DNA from: an uncultured Clostridiaceae bacterium
GTDB lineage: Bacteria > Bacillota > Clostridia > Lachnospirales > Lachnospiraceae
Assembly: GCA_947177415.1 (NCBI GenBank)
Contig: CAMWUK010000032.1
Span: 1-35,384, forward strand
Direction: 5' to 3'
DNA length: 35,384 bases
The notes under the pieces were generated by a model, which made no database searches, was not told the DNA's origin, and saw only the letters and a list, made by a program, of their open reading frames with translations. Numbering within the stretch: position 1 is the first letter of the stretch; each line of letters opens with the position of its first letter. Below, in pieces: positions 17,104 through 24,201 of this stretch. The translations under genes were made by a program, and so were the position numbers.

Positions 17104-17241
17104 TTATTCAGCCTTTTCTTTTTTGCCTTCTCGAAGTTCATCAATTTTCTTTTTTGCTTCATCAAGGTCCTTGCATCCTTCAAGTATCATTCCAATCATT
17201 TGAAGGATTCCGTCATATTGCTTATCCGTCATAACTTCCAT
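17104..17241 (-). CDS. Small hypothetical protein (45 residues)
   Basis: Encodes MEVMTDKQYDGILQMIGMIL and on to DELREGKKEKAE, a short amphipathic helical protein with a charged tail. Small proteins of this MTDKQ-type are common beside XRE genes in Clostridia mobile elements, but no function is known to me. The frame extends to 17316, yet ATG 17241 has a perfect AAGGAGG just upstream and lies downstream of an excellent promoter (17301-17329), so it is the start. It is the second gene after the 17333-17590 regulator and has its own operator-bearing promoter. Confidence 0.75.
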   Translation of the reverse strand: MEVMTDKQYDGILQMIGMILEGCKDLDEAKKKIDELREGKKEKAE

Positions 17242-17300
17242 ATATCCTCCTTTCTCCAGCTTCCTGGTAATTGTCAATCGGTTTCCCTCTTGACAATTAT

Positions 17301-17329
17301 AGTATACACCATACAAGGTGTAATGTCAA
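17301..17329 (-). promoter_or_regulatory. Minus-strand promoter with an operator in its spacer
   Basis: TTGACA (17324-17329) and TATACT (17301-17306) are separated by exactly 17 bp, close to perfect consensus. The spacer holds a perfect inverted repeat, TACACC-N6-GGTGTA (17305-17322 on the + strand), which is well placed for a repressor to block polymerase. It drives the 45-residue protein gene. Confidence 0.85.
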
Positions 17330-17332
17330 TAC

Positions 17333-17590
17333 TTATTTTACACTTTTTAAGATGTTTATATATTTTTTTTGATCTTGTTCACTAGTAACATTTACAACTA
17401 AATCGCTAGGCTGACAAGAAAGCATATCACACACTTTTCCTAAAGTGTTACTATCTATCATTTTTCCATTTCTTAAATTTTGCAATGTACTTTCTGAAAG
17501 TAATTTTTCTTTTCTTATTAAGGTAGTTGTAAATCCTTTATTTTTAAGGTGTTCAAGTATTTCTTTGCTATTCCCTATATATTGCAACAT
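17333..17590 (-). CDS. Cro/C1-type helix-turn-helix regulator (HTH_26-like)
   Basis: 85 residues: an N-terminal helix (SKEILEHLKNKGF), then IRKEKLLSESTLQNLRNGKMIDSNTLGKVCDMLSCQPSDLV, which is the HTH_26 pattern (SxSTLxxLRxxxxxxxxTLxKLCxxLxCxPxDL). AGGAGG (17597-17603 region) precedes ATG 17590. A consensus promoter lies at 17614-17642 with an 18-bp perfect palindrome over its -35 end, which suggests self-repression. The stop codon lies next to the -35 of the following gene's promoter. Confidence 0.88.
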   Translation of the reverse strand: MLQYIGNSKEILEHLKNKGFTTTLIRKEKLLSESTLQNLRNGKMIDSNTLGKVCDMLSCQPSDLVVNVTSEQDQKKYINILKSVK

Positions 17591-17613
17591 TTAATCGCCT
17601 CCTACTTTCTTTT

Positions 17614-17642
17614 ATTATACATTTAATTTTCTGCAATTTCAA
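17614..17642 (-). promoter_or_regulatory. Minus-strand promoter of the HTH_26-like gene
   Basis: TTGAAA (17637-17642) and TATAAT (17614-17619) with a 17-bp spacer, 24 bp upstream of ATG 17590. This is a strong housekeeping-type promoter. Confidence 0.82.
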
Positions 17643-17658
17643 TGTAAAATTTTACATT
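17641..17658. promoter_or_regulatory. 18-bp perfect palindrome, candidate operator
   Basis: AATGTAAAATTTTACATT is perfectly symmetrical and abuts/overlaps the -35 box of the HTH_26-like promoter, the usual place for an autoregulatory operator. Confidence 0.6.
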
Positions 17659-17764
17659 TTATAGAGTGTATATATTGCACAATAATATTACACGAATTTT
17701 AGTGTATTTTAATCCAAACAATGCAGCAAACGGCTGTTAAAGTTCTGAATAGACTATAAAAAGT

Positions 17765-17797
17765 AGCCCCAGAAACGTAATTGCTGGGGCTTTCTTC
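17765..17797. terminator. Terminator at the phage right edge
   Basis: AGCCCCAG (17765-17772) pairs with CTGGGGCT (17784-17791), followed by TTCTTC. On the other strand the hairpin is followed by ACTTTTTA. It lies some 25 bp from where ABC-transporter coding sequence begins, so it probably insulates the prophage from host genes. Confidence 0.72.
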
Positions 17798-17811
17798 ACG
17801 TTATACCTTTT

Positions 17812-17835
17812 TAACATATCCCACAGGGGCATTGG
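17812..17835. other. Candidate right attachment site (attR)
   Basis: Phage-side non-coding sequence changes to ABC-ATPase coding sequence at CCCACAGGGGCATTG. Phage integration inside conserved ABC-ATPase genes is plausible for serine or tyrosine recombinases. The partner half and the integrase are not in view, so the exact core cannot be fixed. Confidence 0.5.
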
Positions 17836-17999
17836 ATAGTAAGACAGGAAAAGAAATCATGGAGTTATTTTTGGAAGTGAACGACATGGGGAAGACAATT
17901 GTGTTAATCACCCATGATAAGGAAATTGCTTCTTATGCCGATCGGTTTGTTACTATTCAAGATGGGAGGATTCTGAAAGAGGAAAGAATTCATGATTAG
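17820..17999 (+). pseudogene. ABC transporter ATP-binding protein, C-terminal fragment
   Basis: From CCC at 17820 the frame reads PTGALDSKTGKEIMELFLEV then VLITHDKEIASYADRFVTIQDGRIL, i.e. the D-loop, switch histidine (THD) and end of a LolD/MacB-type ATPase. Everything before the PTGALD motif, including Walker A, signature and Walker B, is missing. The upstream codons in this frame (ending LTY) are unrelated. The sharp break at a highly conserved DNA motif, directly beside prophage sequence, suggests that the gene was split by integration, with the other part at the left end of the prophage, outside the window. No permease gene follows. Confidence 0.8.
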
Positions 18000-18051
18000 T
18001 AGTGATAAAGTTATATGGTATTGATATTATAGAATAGTAACAAAGGATAGT

Positions 18052-18092
18052 AAAAAGCACAGAACAAGAGTTTGCCGTGATTGTGCTTTTTT
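18052..18092 (+). terminator. Intrinsic terminator after the ABC fragment
   Basis: AAAAAGCACA (18052-18061) pairs with TGTGCTTTTT (18082-18091) and ends in a T-run. It would end transcription from the host ABC gene. Confidence 0.78.
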
Positions 18093-18126
18093 ACATATTA
18101 TGATATACTATAAGAAACCCTATTTT

Positions 18127-18215
18127 GTAACTGTTCAGAACCATGAACAGTTACAAAATTTACTTTTTCTCAAGTCACACGCAAAGTAAATGTGTATTTC
18201 TATCTGAATAGTTAC
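18127..18215 (-). mobile_element. Family-1 miniature element, copy A (internally deleted, 89 bp)
   Basis: The ends are GTAACTGTTCAG and CTGAATAGTTAC (inverted). It is flanked by a perfect 8-bp direct repeat, CCTATTTT (18119-18126 and 18216-18223). It is the reverse orientation of copies B and E and lacks their central GTTTAAGCCC hairpin. The element supplies a false in-frame start (18192) to the gene on its right. The 8-bp duplication and GTAA ends resemble the IS66 family, so it may be a non-autonomous derivative (inference). Confidence 0.88.
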
Positions 18216-18251
18216 CCTATTTTTTCTAAAGATGAAAAGGAGAGATTAAGA

Positions 18252-18761
18252 GTGTATTTTAACAAACATCCACAACCAGTAGCTAGTGTCGTATCTATAA
18301 TATGTATTTTTATAACATTTTTTATTTTCATTATGATGCAAAAGTCACTTATATGGTGTATTATTTTTTCAATATGGATGCTTTTTGACATGATTTATCC
18401 TGAAGTTTCGTATCTTAGTTATGCATCAAAGGATAGAATATATTATCTGGAAACACAGTCTCATGAAACTTTATTAGATGGCATTCGTGTAGGGATTTGT
18501 GGTGCAAATTGGATAAATCTAATTTTATCTACAATATTTTTTATTATTTTTTTAGCTGAAGGAAGGTATGTACTTTTCTTACCCTTGCCGTTTTGTCTGT
18601 TTATAGCATTTATTCCGTTTAAATATGTTTGTACTCATGTGACCAGCTTAAAGATAAAAATTTGGTGTTTTTTTAAGTATGTAGTTTTTTATAGTTTGCT
18701 TCTTATGGAAATTTTTTGGTTTTTCCTAACAGGAATAATGGCAGTCTTGGCAGGAAGTTAA
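18252..18761 (+). CDS. Five-helix membrane protein, unknown function
   Basis: About 169 residues with five hydrophobic segments (VASVVSIICIFITFFIFIMM, SLIWCIIFSIWMLFDMIYP, WINLILSTIFFIIFLAEG, YVLFLPLPFCLFIAFIPF and a last one near the C-terminus). I do not recognise the family. The frame is open from GTG 18192, but that codon lies inside transposon-like copy A. GTG 18252, with AAAAGGAGA nine bases upstream, is the likely native start. Removing the element leaves a stop codon upstream in frame with no better start. The insertion therefore lies in the 5' region and may have replaced or disturbed its promoter. Confidence 0.6.
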   Translation: MYFNKHPQPVASVVSIICIFITFFIFIMMQKSLIWCIIFSIWMLFDMIYPEVSYLSYASKDRIYYLETQSHETLLDGIRVGICGANWINLILSTIFFIIFLAEGRYVLFLPLPFCLFIAFIPFKYVCTHVTSLKIKIWCFFKYVVFYSLLLMEIFWFFLTGIMAVLAGS

Positions 18762-18819
18762 TGGATTTTTTACCACATTTACAGCCAGCTCTGCTGCCAG
18801 GGATATTTTTTGTCTACAC

Positions 18820-19179
18820 TTATGTACTAACACCAAAGTCATCCTCAATCCAGTTATATTTTGGATTCCGTTCACCTGTTTCACAGAAATAGCAAACAAT
18901 ATCTTTTATAACAACATCATCATAACACATCATCCGTTCTTCGGGGCAAACGTTGATGACTAAATCAACAGATTCAACATTTCCGCTCCCATTATCAAAA
19001 TAATATATTTCTTCTTCATTGCCAATCCAGCCGATAAAAGCAGCTCCTTCTTCTGAATACTCTACTTCCAGTGCATTATATCCTATTTCACATGTAAAGT
19101 GTTCGGAAGCAAAGAATTTTTCCAATTCCTTTTCGTTTGGTATTTTTTTCCCATTTACCATCAAATTCGAATGTAGCAT
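18820..19179 (-). CDS. Acidic hypothetical protein (119 residues)
   Basis: A soluble, acidic protein with a start MLHSNLMVNGKKIPNEKELEKFF and a beta-rich middle (FIGWIGNEEEIYYFDNGSG) and the end YFCETGERNPKYNWIEDDFG. The frame opens at 19194, but that ATG is part of the GGAGGAG ribosome site of ATG 19179, which is the better start. I do not recognise the family. Size, acidity and lack of motifs are reminiscent of immunity proteins of polymorphic toxins, but no toxin gene is adjacent. It stands alone on the minus strand. Confidence 0.65.
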   Translation of the reverse strand: MLHSNLMVNGKKIPNEKELEKFFASEHFTCEIGYNALEVEYSEEGAAFIGWIGNEEEIYYFDNGSGNVESVDLVINVCPEERMMCYDDVVIKDIVCYFCETGERNPKYNWIEDDFGVST

Positions 19180-19326
19180 TTCAAACTCCTCCATTTCCAG
19201 TTTCTTTGTTTTGGTGTCTAACAGCTTATATTATATAGTCTTTTAGAATCTATTACAATCTTTATGTGTGATGTAGTTTAAAAGTAAATAAAATAAATGC
19301 TGATAGCTTATGGAGTAGGTGATCGA

Positions 19327-19401
19327 ATGGAAGGAAAGGGATTAGGCAAACGTATCAATATGGTGAGGAAAAAACGGGGATTTACAAGGATTAAGTTTTA
19401 A
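19327..19401 (+). pseudogene. Truncated XRE regulator remnant
   Basis: MEGKGLGKRINMVRKKRGFT is the first helix of an XRE-type regulator (G-KRI-x-x-x-RKKRGxT), but it ends after 24 codons where the second helix should begin. The following 100 bp hold only disrupted reading frames (for example KKRKYEKEKIDNYKSRGL). The stretch 19180-19520 therefore looks like decayed coding sequence. Confidence 0.5.
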
Positions 19402-19529
19402 GAAATATCAGGTTTCTGCTTAAGAAGCGTAAATATGAAAAAGAAAAGATTGATAATTATAAATCCAGAGGTTTATGAGATAAAGGTAATTAGGACTAAT
19501 GCGACAAAGTAGAGAGTCGTATTCAGGGC

Positions 19530-19558
19530 TTGACTTTTTTTATAATTACACTTATAAT
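19530..19558 (+). promoter_or_regulatory. Promoter of the SRPBCC-marR operon
   Basis: TTGACT (19530-19535) and a perfect TATAAT (19553-19558) have a 17-bp spacer. The -10 box is embedded in a 24-bp palindrome. Confidence 0.87.
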
Positions 19559-19575
19559 AAGTATACTTATTATAA
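19552..19575. promoter_or_regulatory. 24-bp perfect palindrome, probable MarR operator
   Basis: TTATAATAAGTA followed directly by its exact reverse complement. It covers the -10 box and runs into the AAGGAGG ribosome site (19574-19580). MarR dimers bind palindromes of this size, and the second gene of the operon encodes one, so autorepression is likely (inference). Confidence 0.78.
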
Positions 19576-19587
19576 GGAGGGAAAATT

Positions 19588-19992
19588 ATGTTTACTTATG
19601 AAAAATCAATGACAGGTAAAGGTGATATTCAAAAAATCTGGAATTTATACTCAGATGTAAGCAACTGGAATGTATGGGATAAGAGCATAAAATCTGTCAA
19701 ACTTTCTGGCAACTTTTGTGTTGGTACAAACGGTTTAATGGAGATGGCTGATGGTCAAACTTTACCATTTGTGTTGACAGAATGTATTGATAAAAAAAGT
19801 TTTACAACAAAATCTGAAATCGGATCCCTTATCATAACTTTTGGGCATCTATTGAAAGAAGATGAAAATGGTGTTACCATTACTCACACAGTTACTATTG
19901 ATGGTGGTGACGAAAATCAAATGAAAGGTATGGGGAGAGGCATAACGGCAGGAATACCTGATTGTCTGCAGCAGCTCCTCTATATAATGTGA
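19588..19992 (+). CDS. SRPBCC-fold protein (polyketide cyclase/START-like)
   Basis: 134 residues with the START/Bet v1-like pattern: FTYEKSMTGKGDIQKIWNLYSDVSNWNVWDKSIKSVKLSG, then strands with ITFGHLLKEDENGVTITHTVTIDG and a long final helix. Such proteins bind small hydrophobic ligands in a deep cavity. AAGGAGG precedes ATG 19588. It is co-transcribed with a MarR regulator four bases downstream, so the two may handle or sense the same small molecule. Full-length for the family; substrate unknown. Confidence 0.8.
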   Translation: MFTYEKSMTGKGDIQKIWNLYSDVSNWNVWDKSIKSVKLSGNFCVGTNGLMEMADGQTLPFVLTECIDKKSFTTKSEIGSLIITFGHLLKEDENGVTITHTVTIDGGDENQMKGMGRGITAGIPDCLQQLLYIM

Positions 19993-19996
19993 TAGT

Positions 19997-20446
19997 ATGA
20001 AATTTGCAAAATATCAAAATCATAAAGAGAGTGTGGGATTGTTATTTTGGCAATCATCCATGCTTTGGCAAAGAAAAATCAAACAAGCTTTGCAAAAATA
20101 TGATATAACACATACACAATTTGTAATCTTAGCAGTTATAGAGGAATTGTCAGAACAAGAAATATGTATAACTCAAAAAAAGATTTCCGATTTTTCTATG
20201 ATCGATGTTATGACAGTATCCTCTACTGTTAGATTACTTGAGAAAAAAGGATTGATATTCCGGACACCACATAAAACAGACACACGGGCAAATTCTATTT
20301 CAAATACTGAAAGTGGAAAGAAATGTCTAAAGCAAGCAGTTAATGCGGTGGAGAAAATTGATGAAATGTTCTTCTTTGCAGATAAAAAAGAAAATATTCA
20401 ATTTCGAAATGCCTTGTCTGAGTTATTGGAGAAAAATTTGAAATAA
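19997..20446 (+). CDS. MarR-family transcriptional regulator
   Basis: 149 residues with the MarR winged helix: LLFWQSSMLWQRKIKQALQKYDITHTQFVILAVIEEL, ITQKKISDFSMIDVMTVSSTVRLLEKKGLIFRTPHKTDTRANSISNTESG (recognition helix plus wing with the conserved D-x-R), then a dimerising C-terminal helix. It starts four bases after the SRPBCC stop with no strong ribosome site, so it is probably translationally coupled. It likely represses the operon at the palindrome 19552-19575. A rho-independent terminator follows. Confidence 0.92.
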   Translation: MKFAKYQNHKESVGLLFWQSSMLWQRKIKQALQKYDITHTQFVILAVIEELSEQEICITQKKISDFSMIDVMTVSSTVRLLEKKGLIFRTPHKTDTRANSISNTESGKKCLKQAVNAVEKIDEMFFFADKKENIQFRNALSELLEKNLK

Positions 20447-20468
20447 CTGTCATTAGAGAGCCAGACGC

Positions 20469-20518
20469 AAAGCCGATGAATTTGTGAAATATCTCACAGT
20501 TTATCGGTTTAGTTTTTT
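20469..20518 (+). terminator. Terminator of the SRPBCC-marR operon
   Basis: A long stem in which AAGCCGATGAA pairs with TTTATCGGTTT (with G-U pairs), and GTGA pairs with TCAC inside, followed by AGTTTTTT. Confidence 0.78.
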
Positions 20519-20683
20519 AGAAAGAAGTTTGGATTTCAATTATATAGGTAAAAGCCAATAGGTACTTCTTTCATAAAGTACCAGATATATTAAATATTGC
20601 ATTGACTAAACAAGTAGGAAAGAGAAATAGTAGAAGAAGCTAGCCTCTGAACAATAACGAAAAGTGTTATGGTAACATATAAA

Positions 20684-20818
20684 GTAACTATTCAGGTAGA
20701 AACACGCATTTACTGCGTGTTTCGTAATAAAAAGTGAATTTTGTAATGTTTAAGCCCCTTCGCCAAAGGCGAATTATAATGGGCTTAAACGTAACTGTTC
20801 ATGGTTCTGAACAGTTAC
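20684..20818 (+). mobile_element. Family-1 miniature element, copy B (135 bp, complete)
   Basis: The termini are GTAACTATTCAG and CTGAACAGTTAC, with perfect 8-bp direct repeats CATATAAA at 20676-20683 and 20819-20826. Inside are three hairpins: AACACGCA/TGCGTGTT, GTTTAAGCCC/GGGCTTAAAC with inner TTCGCC/GGCGAA, and a terminal GTAACTGTTCA/TGAACAGTTAC. It encodes nothing. It is the same length as copy E (34286-34420). Confidence 0.92.
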
Positions 20819-20975
20819 CATATAAAAACGGAAAATGCGGTTGTTTCAAAAAAAATTCTATGGTACACTATCCATAACAAAAATATCTTTACAAGATACA
20901 AGACTTGTAAGAAGTTGCAAAGATAGTGAAACACTTTTAGCAGGATTAAGAAATGCTGGGTTAATGTGGTTTATG

Positions 20976-21020
20976 GTAACAGTTCAGGTAGGTCTGCACA
21001 CTCCGCTGTGCAGACCGTAA
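20976..21020 (+). repeat. Family-1 partial element F with a different hairpin
   Basis: GTAACAGTTCAGGTAG, then GGTCTGCACA (20991-21000) pairing with TGTGCAGACC (21007-21016), then CGTAA. The frame is the left end of copies B and E, but the stem sequence is wholly different while still perfectly paired. The right end is absent. Confidence 0.65.
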
Positions 21021-21071
21021 AAAAGACTAAAACAGAATTAGAAGTGTGTAGATAGAGAAAGAGGTGAATAT

Positions 21072-22760
21072 ATGCGAACAATCAGCATAGGAAAACAGGA
21101 TTTTTCGTCACTACGAGAGCATGGATATTTTTATGTTGATAAGACATCTTTGATAAAAGAGTGGTGGGAAAGTGGTGATGAAACCACGCTAATTACCCGT
21201 CCAAGACGATTTGGAAAAACCTTGAACATGAGTATGTTGGAATGTTTTTTCTCTACTAAGTATGCAGACAGGGGAGATTTGTTTGAGGATCTTTCTATAT
21301 GGGAAGAGGAAAGCTATCGCAAGATACAGGGTACCTATCCAGTGATTTTCTTGACCTTTGCAAAAGTAAAGCAGACAACCTTAAACGAAGCAAAGGAAAG
21401 TATAAAAAAACAGATTGCCGATTTATTCAAGGTGCATAAGTATCTATTAGAAGGAGATATATTAGATGAGGATGAAAAAGAGCAATTCCGGTCTATTAAA
21501 AAGAAGATGGATGATGTGACTGCTCAGGAAGCCTTGCAAGATTTGTGTGGGTATATGGAACGATATTATGGTAAAAAGGCAATTATTTTGTTAGATGAAT
21601 ACGATACTCCTTTGCAGGAGGCTTATATAGGTGGTTACTGGAAAGAGATGGTTGCTTTTGAAAGAAGTATGTTTAATGCCACTTTTAAGACTAATCCTCA
21701 CTTAGAACGTGCTGTAATGACAGGAATTACCAGAGTGTCAAAGGAAAGTATATTTTCAGACTTGAATCATTTGGAAGTGGTGTCTACAACGTCAGAAAAA
21801 TATGCAACTTGCTTTGGATTTACGGAAGAAGAGGTTTTTAACACATTAGATGAAGCAGGTATGTCTGAAGAGAAAGAGGATGTGAAAGCTTGGTATGATG
21901 GATTTACCTTTGGTAAATGCACTGATATTTATAATCCGTGGTCTATTACCAATTTTTTAGACAAAAAAGATTATAAAACATATTGGGCAGATACTAGTTC
22001 CAATGGATTAGTTGGTAATCTGATCAGGCAAGGTTCGGCAGAAGTGAAGCACATTATGGAAGACTTGTTGCTTGGAAAGTCTTTAGTAACACAAATTGAC
22101 GAACAGATTATATTTGAACATTTGAATCATAAAAGAAATGCTATATGGAGTTTACTGCTTGCAAGTGGCTATTTAAAGGTAAAGTCGTATACAGTAGACA
22201 CAAGAACCAAGCAAAAACGCTATGAGTTGGTGCTGACGAATTTTGAAGTGCAACTTATGTTTGAAAATTTGATTTTGGATTGGTTTGAAACTGGAGATGC
22301 CAGTTATAACTTCTTTGTAAAATCCTTATTACAAGGAGATGTGGAGGCGATGAATTATTATATGAACGAAGTTGCCATGACAACCTTTAGCTATTTTGAT
22401 AGTGGGAATGGTGTGTCTAACCACAGAAGACCGGAAAATTTTTACCACGGATTTGTGTTAGGTCTTATGGTAGATAGACAGTCCGATTATATGGTTACTT
22501 CCAATAGAGAAAGTGGTTTTGGCAGATATGATGTAGTGATGGAGCCTAGAGATATCTATGGAGATTTACCAGCAATTATTATGGAATTTAAAGTCCGCAA
22601 CCCAAAGAAAGAAAAGGATTTAGAGGAAACGGTAGCCTCAGCATTGGCTCAGATTGAAGGAAAGCGATATGATGAGACATTGCTTGCAAAAGGGATTTCT
22701 AAAGAACGTATTCACAAGTATGGATTTGCCTTTGAAGGAAAAAATGTTTTGATTGGGTAA
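21072..22760 (+). CDS. AAA-ATPase-like protein with C-terminal PD-(D/E)XK nuclease domain (DUF1703 type)
   Basis: 562 residues, the usual length. The N-terminal half is the AAA-ATPase_like domain: YFYVDKTSLIKEWW, a Walker A of the family's form (RPRRFGKTLNMSML, near residue 45), Walker B KKAIILLDEYDTPLQ (near 170) and TGITRVSKESIFSDLN. The C-terminal domain carries GRYDVVMEP and IIMEFKVRNPKK, the D...ExK nuclease-like core, followed by a helix. Such proteins occur in many copies in gut Clostridia and Bacteroides; their role is unknown, with mobile-element or defence links suggested. GAGGTGA precedes ATG 21072. It stands alone between repeats and a redox-type gene. Confidence 0.9.
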   Translation: MRTISIGKQDFSSLREHGYFYVDKTSLIKEWWESGDETTLITRPRRFGKTLNMSMLECFFSTKYADRGDLFEDLSIWEEESYRKIQGTYPVIFLTFAKVKQTTLNEAKESIKKQIADLFKVHKYLLEGDILDEDEKEQFRSIKKKMDDVTAQEALQDLCGYMERYYGKKAIILLDEYDTPLQEAYIGGYWKEMVAFERSMFNATFKTNPHLERAVMTGITRVSKESIFSDLNHLEVVSTTSEKYATCFGFTEEEVFNTLDEAGMSEEKEDVKAWYDGFTFGKCTDIYNPWSITNFLDKKDYKTYWADTSSNGLVGNLIRQGSAEVKHIMEDLLLGKSLVTQIDEQIIFEHLNHKRNAIWSLLLASGYLKVKSYTVDTRTKQKRYELVLTNFEVQLMFENLILDWFETGDASYNFFVKSLLQGDVEAMNYYMNEVAMTTFSYFDSGNGVSNHRRPENFYHGFVLGLMVDRQSDYMVTSNRESGFGRYDVVMEPRDIYGDLPAIIMEFKVRNPKKEKDLEETVASALAQIEGKRYDETLLAKGISKERIHKYGFAFEGKNVLIG

Positions 22761-22869
22761 TGAAGCAGTGGAGAAAAAACAATGCCAAAGAACTAAAAGT
22801 TGGCAGACAATTTTGAAGAATAGTGAGACAGTAATGTCTAAAAGCATGGAGAAAAAGGAGGAAATATCA

Positions 22870-23622
22870 ATGGTAAAACAAACAGCAGGCAGAGATCAAC
22901 TTGGAGTTTTTGCTCCTAAATTTGCAGAGTTAAATGATGATGTGTTATTTGGTGAGGTATGGAGTAGAGAGCAAAAACTTTCCCTAAGAGACCGTTCTCT
23001 TGTAACAGTAGTATCTTTAATGGCTCAGGGATTAGTGGATTCTTCGTTCCAGTACCACCTAATGAGTGCTAAAAATAATGGAATTACAAAAGAGGAAATT
23101 GCAGAGATTTTGACTCATGCAGCATTTTATGCAGGATGGCCTAAAGCGTGGGCAGCCTTCCGTATGGCTACACAAGTCTGGACAGAAGATGATAATGTAG
23201 AAGATGCAAAGGCGAAACATGAAAGAAATATGTTGTTCCCAATCGGAAATCCAAATGATGGGTTTGCACAGTATTTTAGTGGTAAAAGTTATTTAGCCTC
23301 AGTTTCTAGCGAACAAGTAGGGATTTTTAATGTGACTTTTGAACCAAGTTGCCGCAATAACTGGCATATTCATCATGCGGCTTTTGGCGGAGGACAGATT
23401 CTAATTTGTGTGGGAGGCCGTGGATATTATCAGGAATGGGGAAAAGAAGCACAAGAAATGAATCCCGGCGATGTAGTGAATATCCCAGCAGGAGTTAAGC
23501 ACTGGCATGGTGCAGCCAAAGATAGCTGGTTTTCACATCTGGCTATAGAGGTTCCTGGTACAGATACTTCTAATGAATGGTTGGAAGCAGTAGATGAGGA
23601 TACCTATCATTGTCTGAAATAA
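22870..23622 (+). CDS. Carboxymuconolactone decarboxylase-like domain fused to a cupin
   Basis: 250 residues. About 10-115 is a CMD domain (LSLRDRSLVTVVSLMAQGL, ILTHAAFYAGWPKAWAAF). It lacks the CxxC of AhpD-type members, so it is unlikely to be a peroxidase. About 140-235 is a cupin with WHIHHA, GGGQILICVGGRGYYQEWG and PGDVVNIPAGVKHWHGA, holding metal-ligand histidines. Such fusions are annotated as carboxymuconolactone decarboxylases, but the true substrate is unknown. The frame opens at 22753, though ATG 22870 with AAGGAGG is clearly the start. The preceding 109 bp have no gene. Confidence 0.87.
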   Translation: MVKQTAGRDQLGVFAPKFAELNDDVLFGEVWSREQKLSLRDRSLVTVVSLMAQGLVDSSFQYHLMSAKNNGITKEEIAEILTHAAFYAGWPKAWAAFRMATQVWTEDDNVEDAKAKHERNMLFPIGNPNDGFAQYFSGKSYLASVSSEQVGIFNVTFEPSCRNNWHIHHAAFGGGQILICVGGRGYYQEWGKEAQEMNPGDVVNIPAGVKHWHGAAKDSWFSHLAIEVPGTDTSNEWLEAVDEDTYHCLK

Positions 23623-23694
23623 ATAAGTGGTTTACAAATGTAGTTGTAAAAAGGAGAAGTTTAGATAAGGAATATGGACAGTTAGGAGACTATT

Positions 23695-24201
23695 ATGTTA
23701 AGATTAAGACCATACAAGGCTTGTGATGCACAGATTATAACAAAATGGTTAAAAAATGAATATGCTTTTCGCCAGTGGAGTGCAGACCGTTATGGGAAAT
23801 ACCCTATTACTTCTGATGATATGAATTTGTATTATGATAAGGATAAACACAATGATAAAATTTGGGGTATGACAGCATTTGATGATACTGGTATAATTGG
23901 ACATTTAACAATGCGTTTCCCAGAAGAACATAATCTTAAAGAAATCCGGTTTGGTTTTGTTATTGTTGATGATAAAAAACGTGGAAAAGGCTATGGAAAA
24001 GAAATGCTTGCTTTGGCAATCCAATATGCGTTTGACTTTGTTAAGGTAAGTAAAATATCATTGGGTGTTTTTGAAAATAACATAAATGCTATAGAATGCT
24101 ATAAAGCTTGCGGATTTAGAACAGTAGAATTGCAAGAGGTAGAAAGTTATCATTGTATGGGTGAAGTTTGGAAGTGTTTGGAAATGGAATTAACAAAATA
24201 A
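23695..24201 (+). CDS. GNAT acetyltransferase (RimJ/RimL-like)
   Basis: 168 residues with a complete GNAT fold: LRLRPYKACDAQIITKWLKN, a central IIGHLTMRFP, the acetyl-CoA loop RGKGYGKEMLALAIQYAF (the R/Q-x-x-G-x-G/A motif), and ISLGVFENNINAIECYKACGF. It would transfer acetyl groups to an amine or a protein N-terminus; the substrate is unknown. TTAGGAG precedes ATG 23695. It shows no operon link to the gene before it (72 bp gap) and is followed by degenerate sequence. Confidence 0.9.
   Translation: MLRLRPYKACDAQIITKWLKNEYAFRQWSADRYGKYPITSDDMNLYYDKDKHNDKIWGMTAFDDTGIIGHLTMRFPEEHNLKEIRFGFVIVDDKKRGKGYGKEMLALAIQYAFDFVKVSKISLGVFENNINAIECYKACGFRTVELQEVESYHCMGEVWKCLEMELTK

Noticed and set aside
18192-18251. 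N-terminal extension of the membrane protein
   Set aside because: Those codons come from inserted copy A and its target duplication, and a better start with a ribosome site exists at 18252.
20835-21020. 61-codon frame between elements B and F
   Set aside because: It starts in or next to a target duplication, runs through the F hairpin and has no ribosome site.
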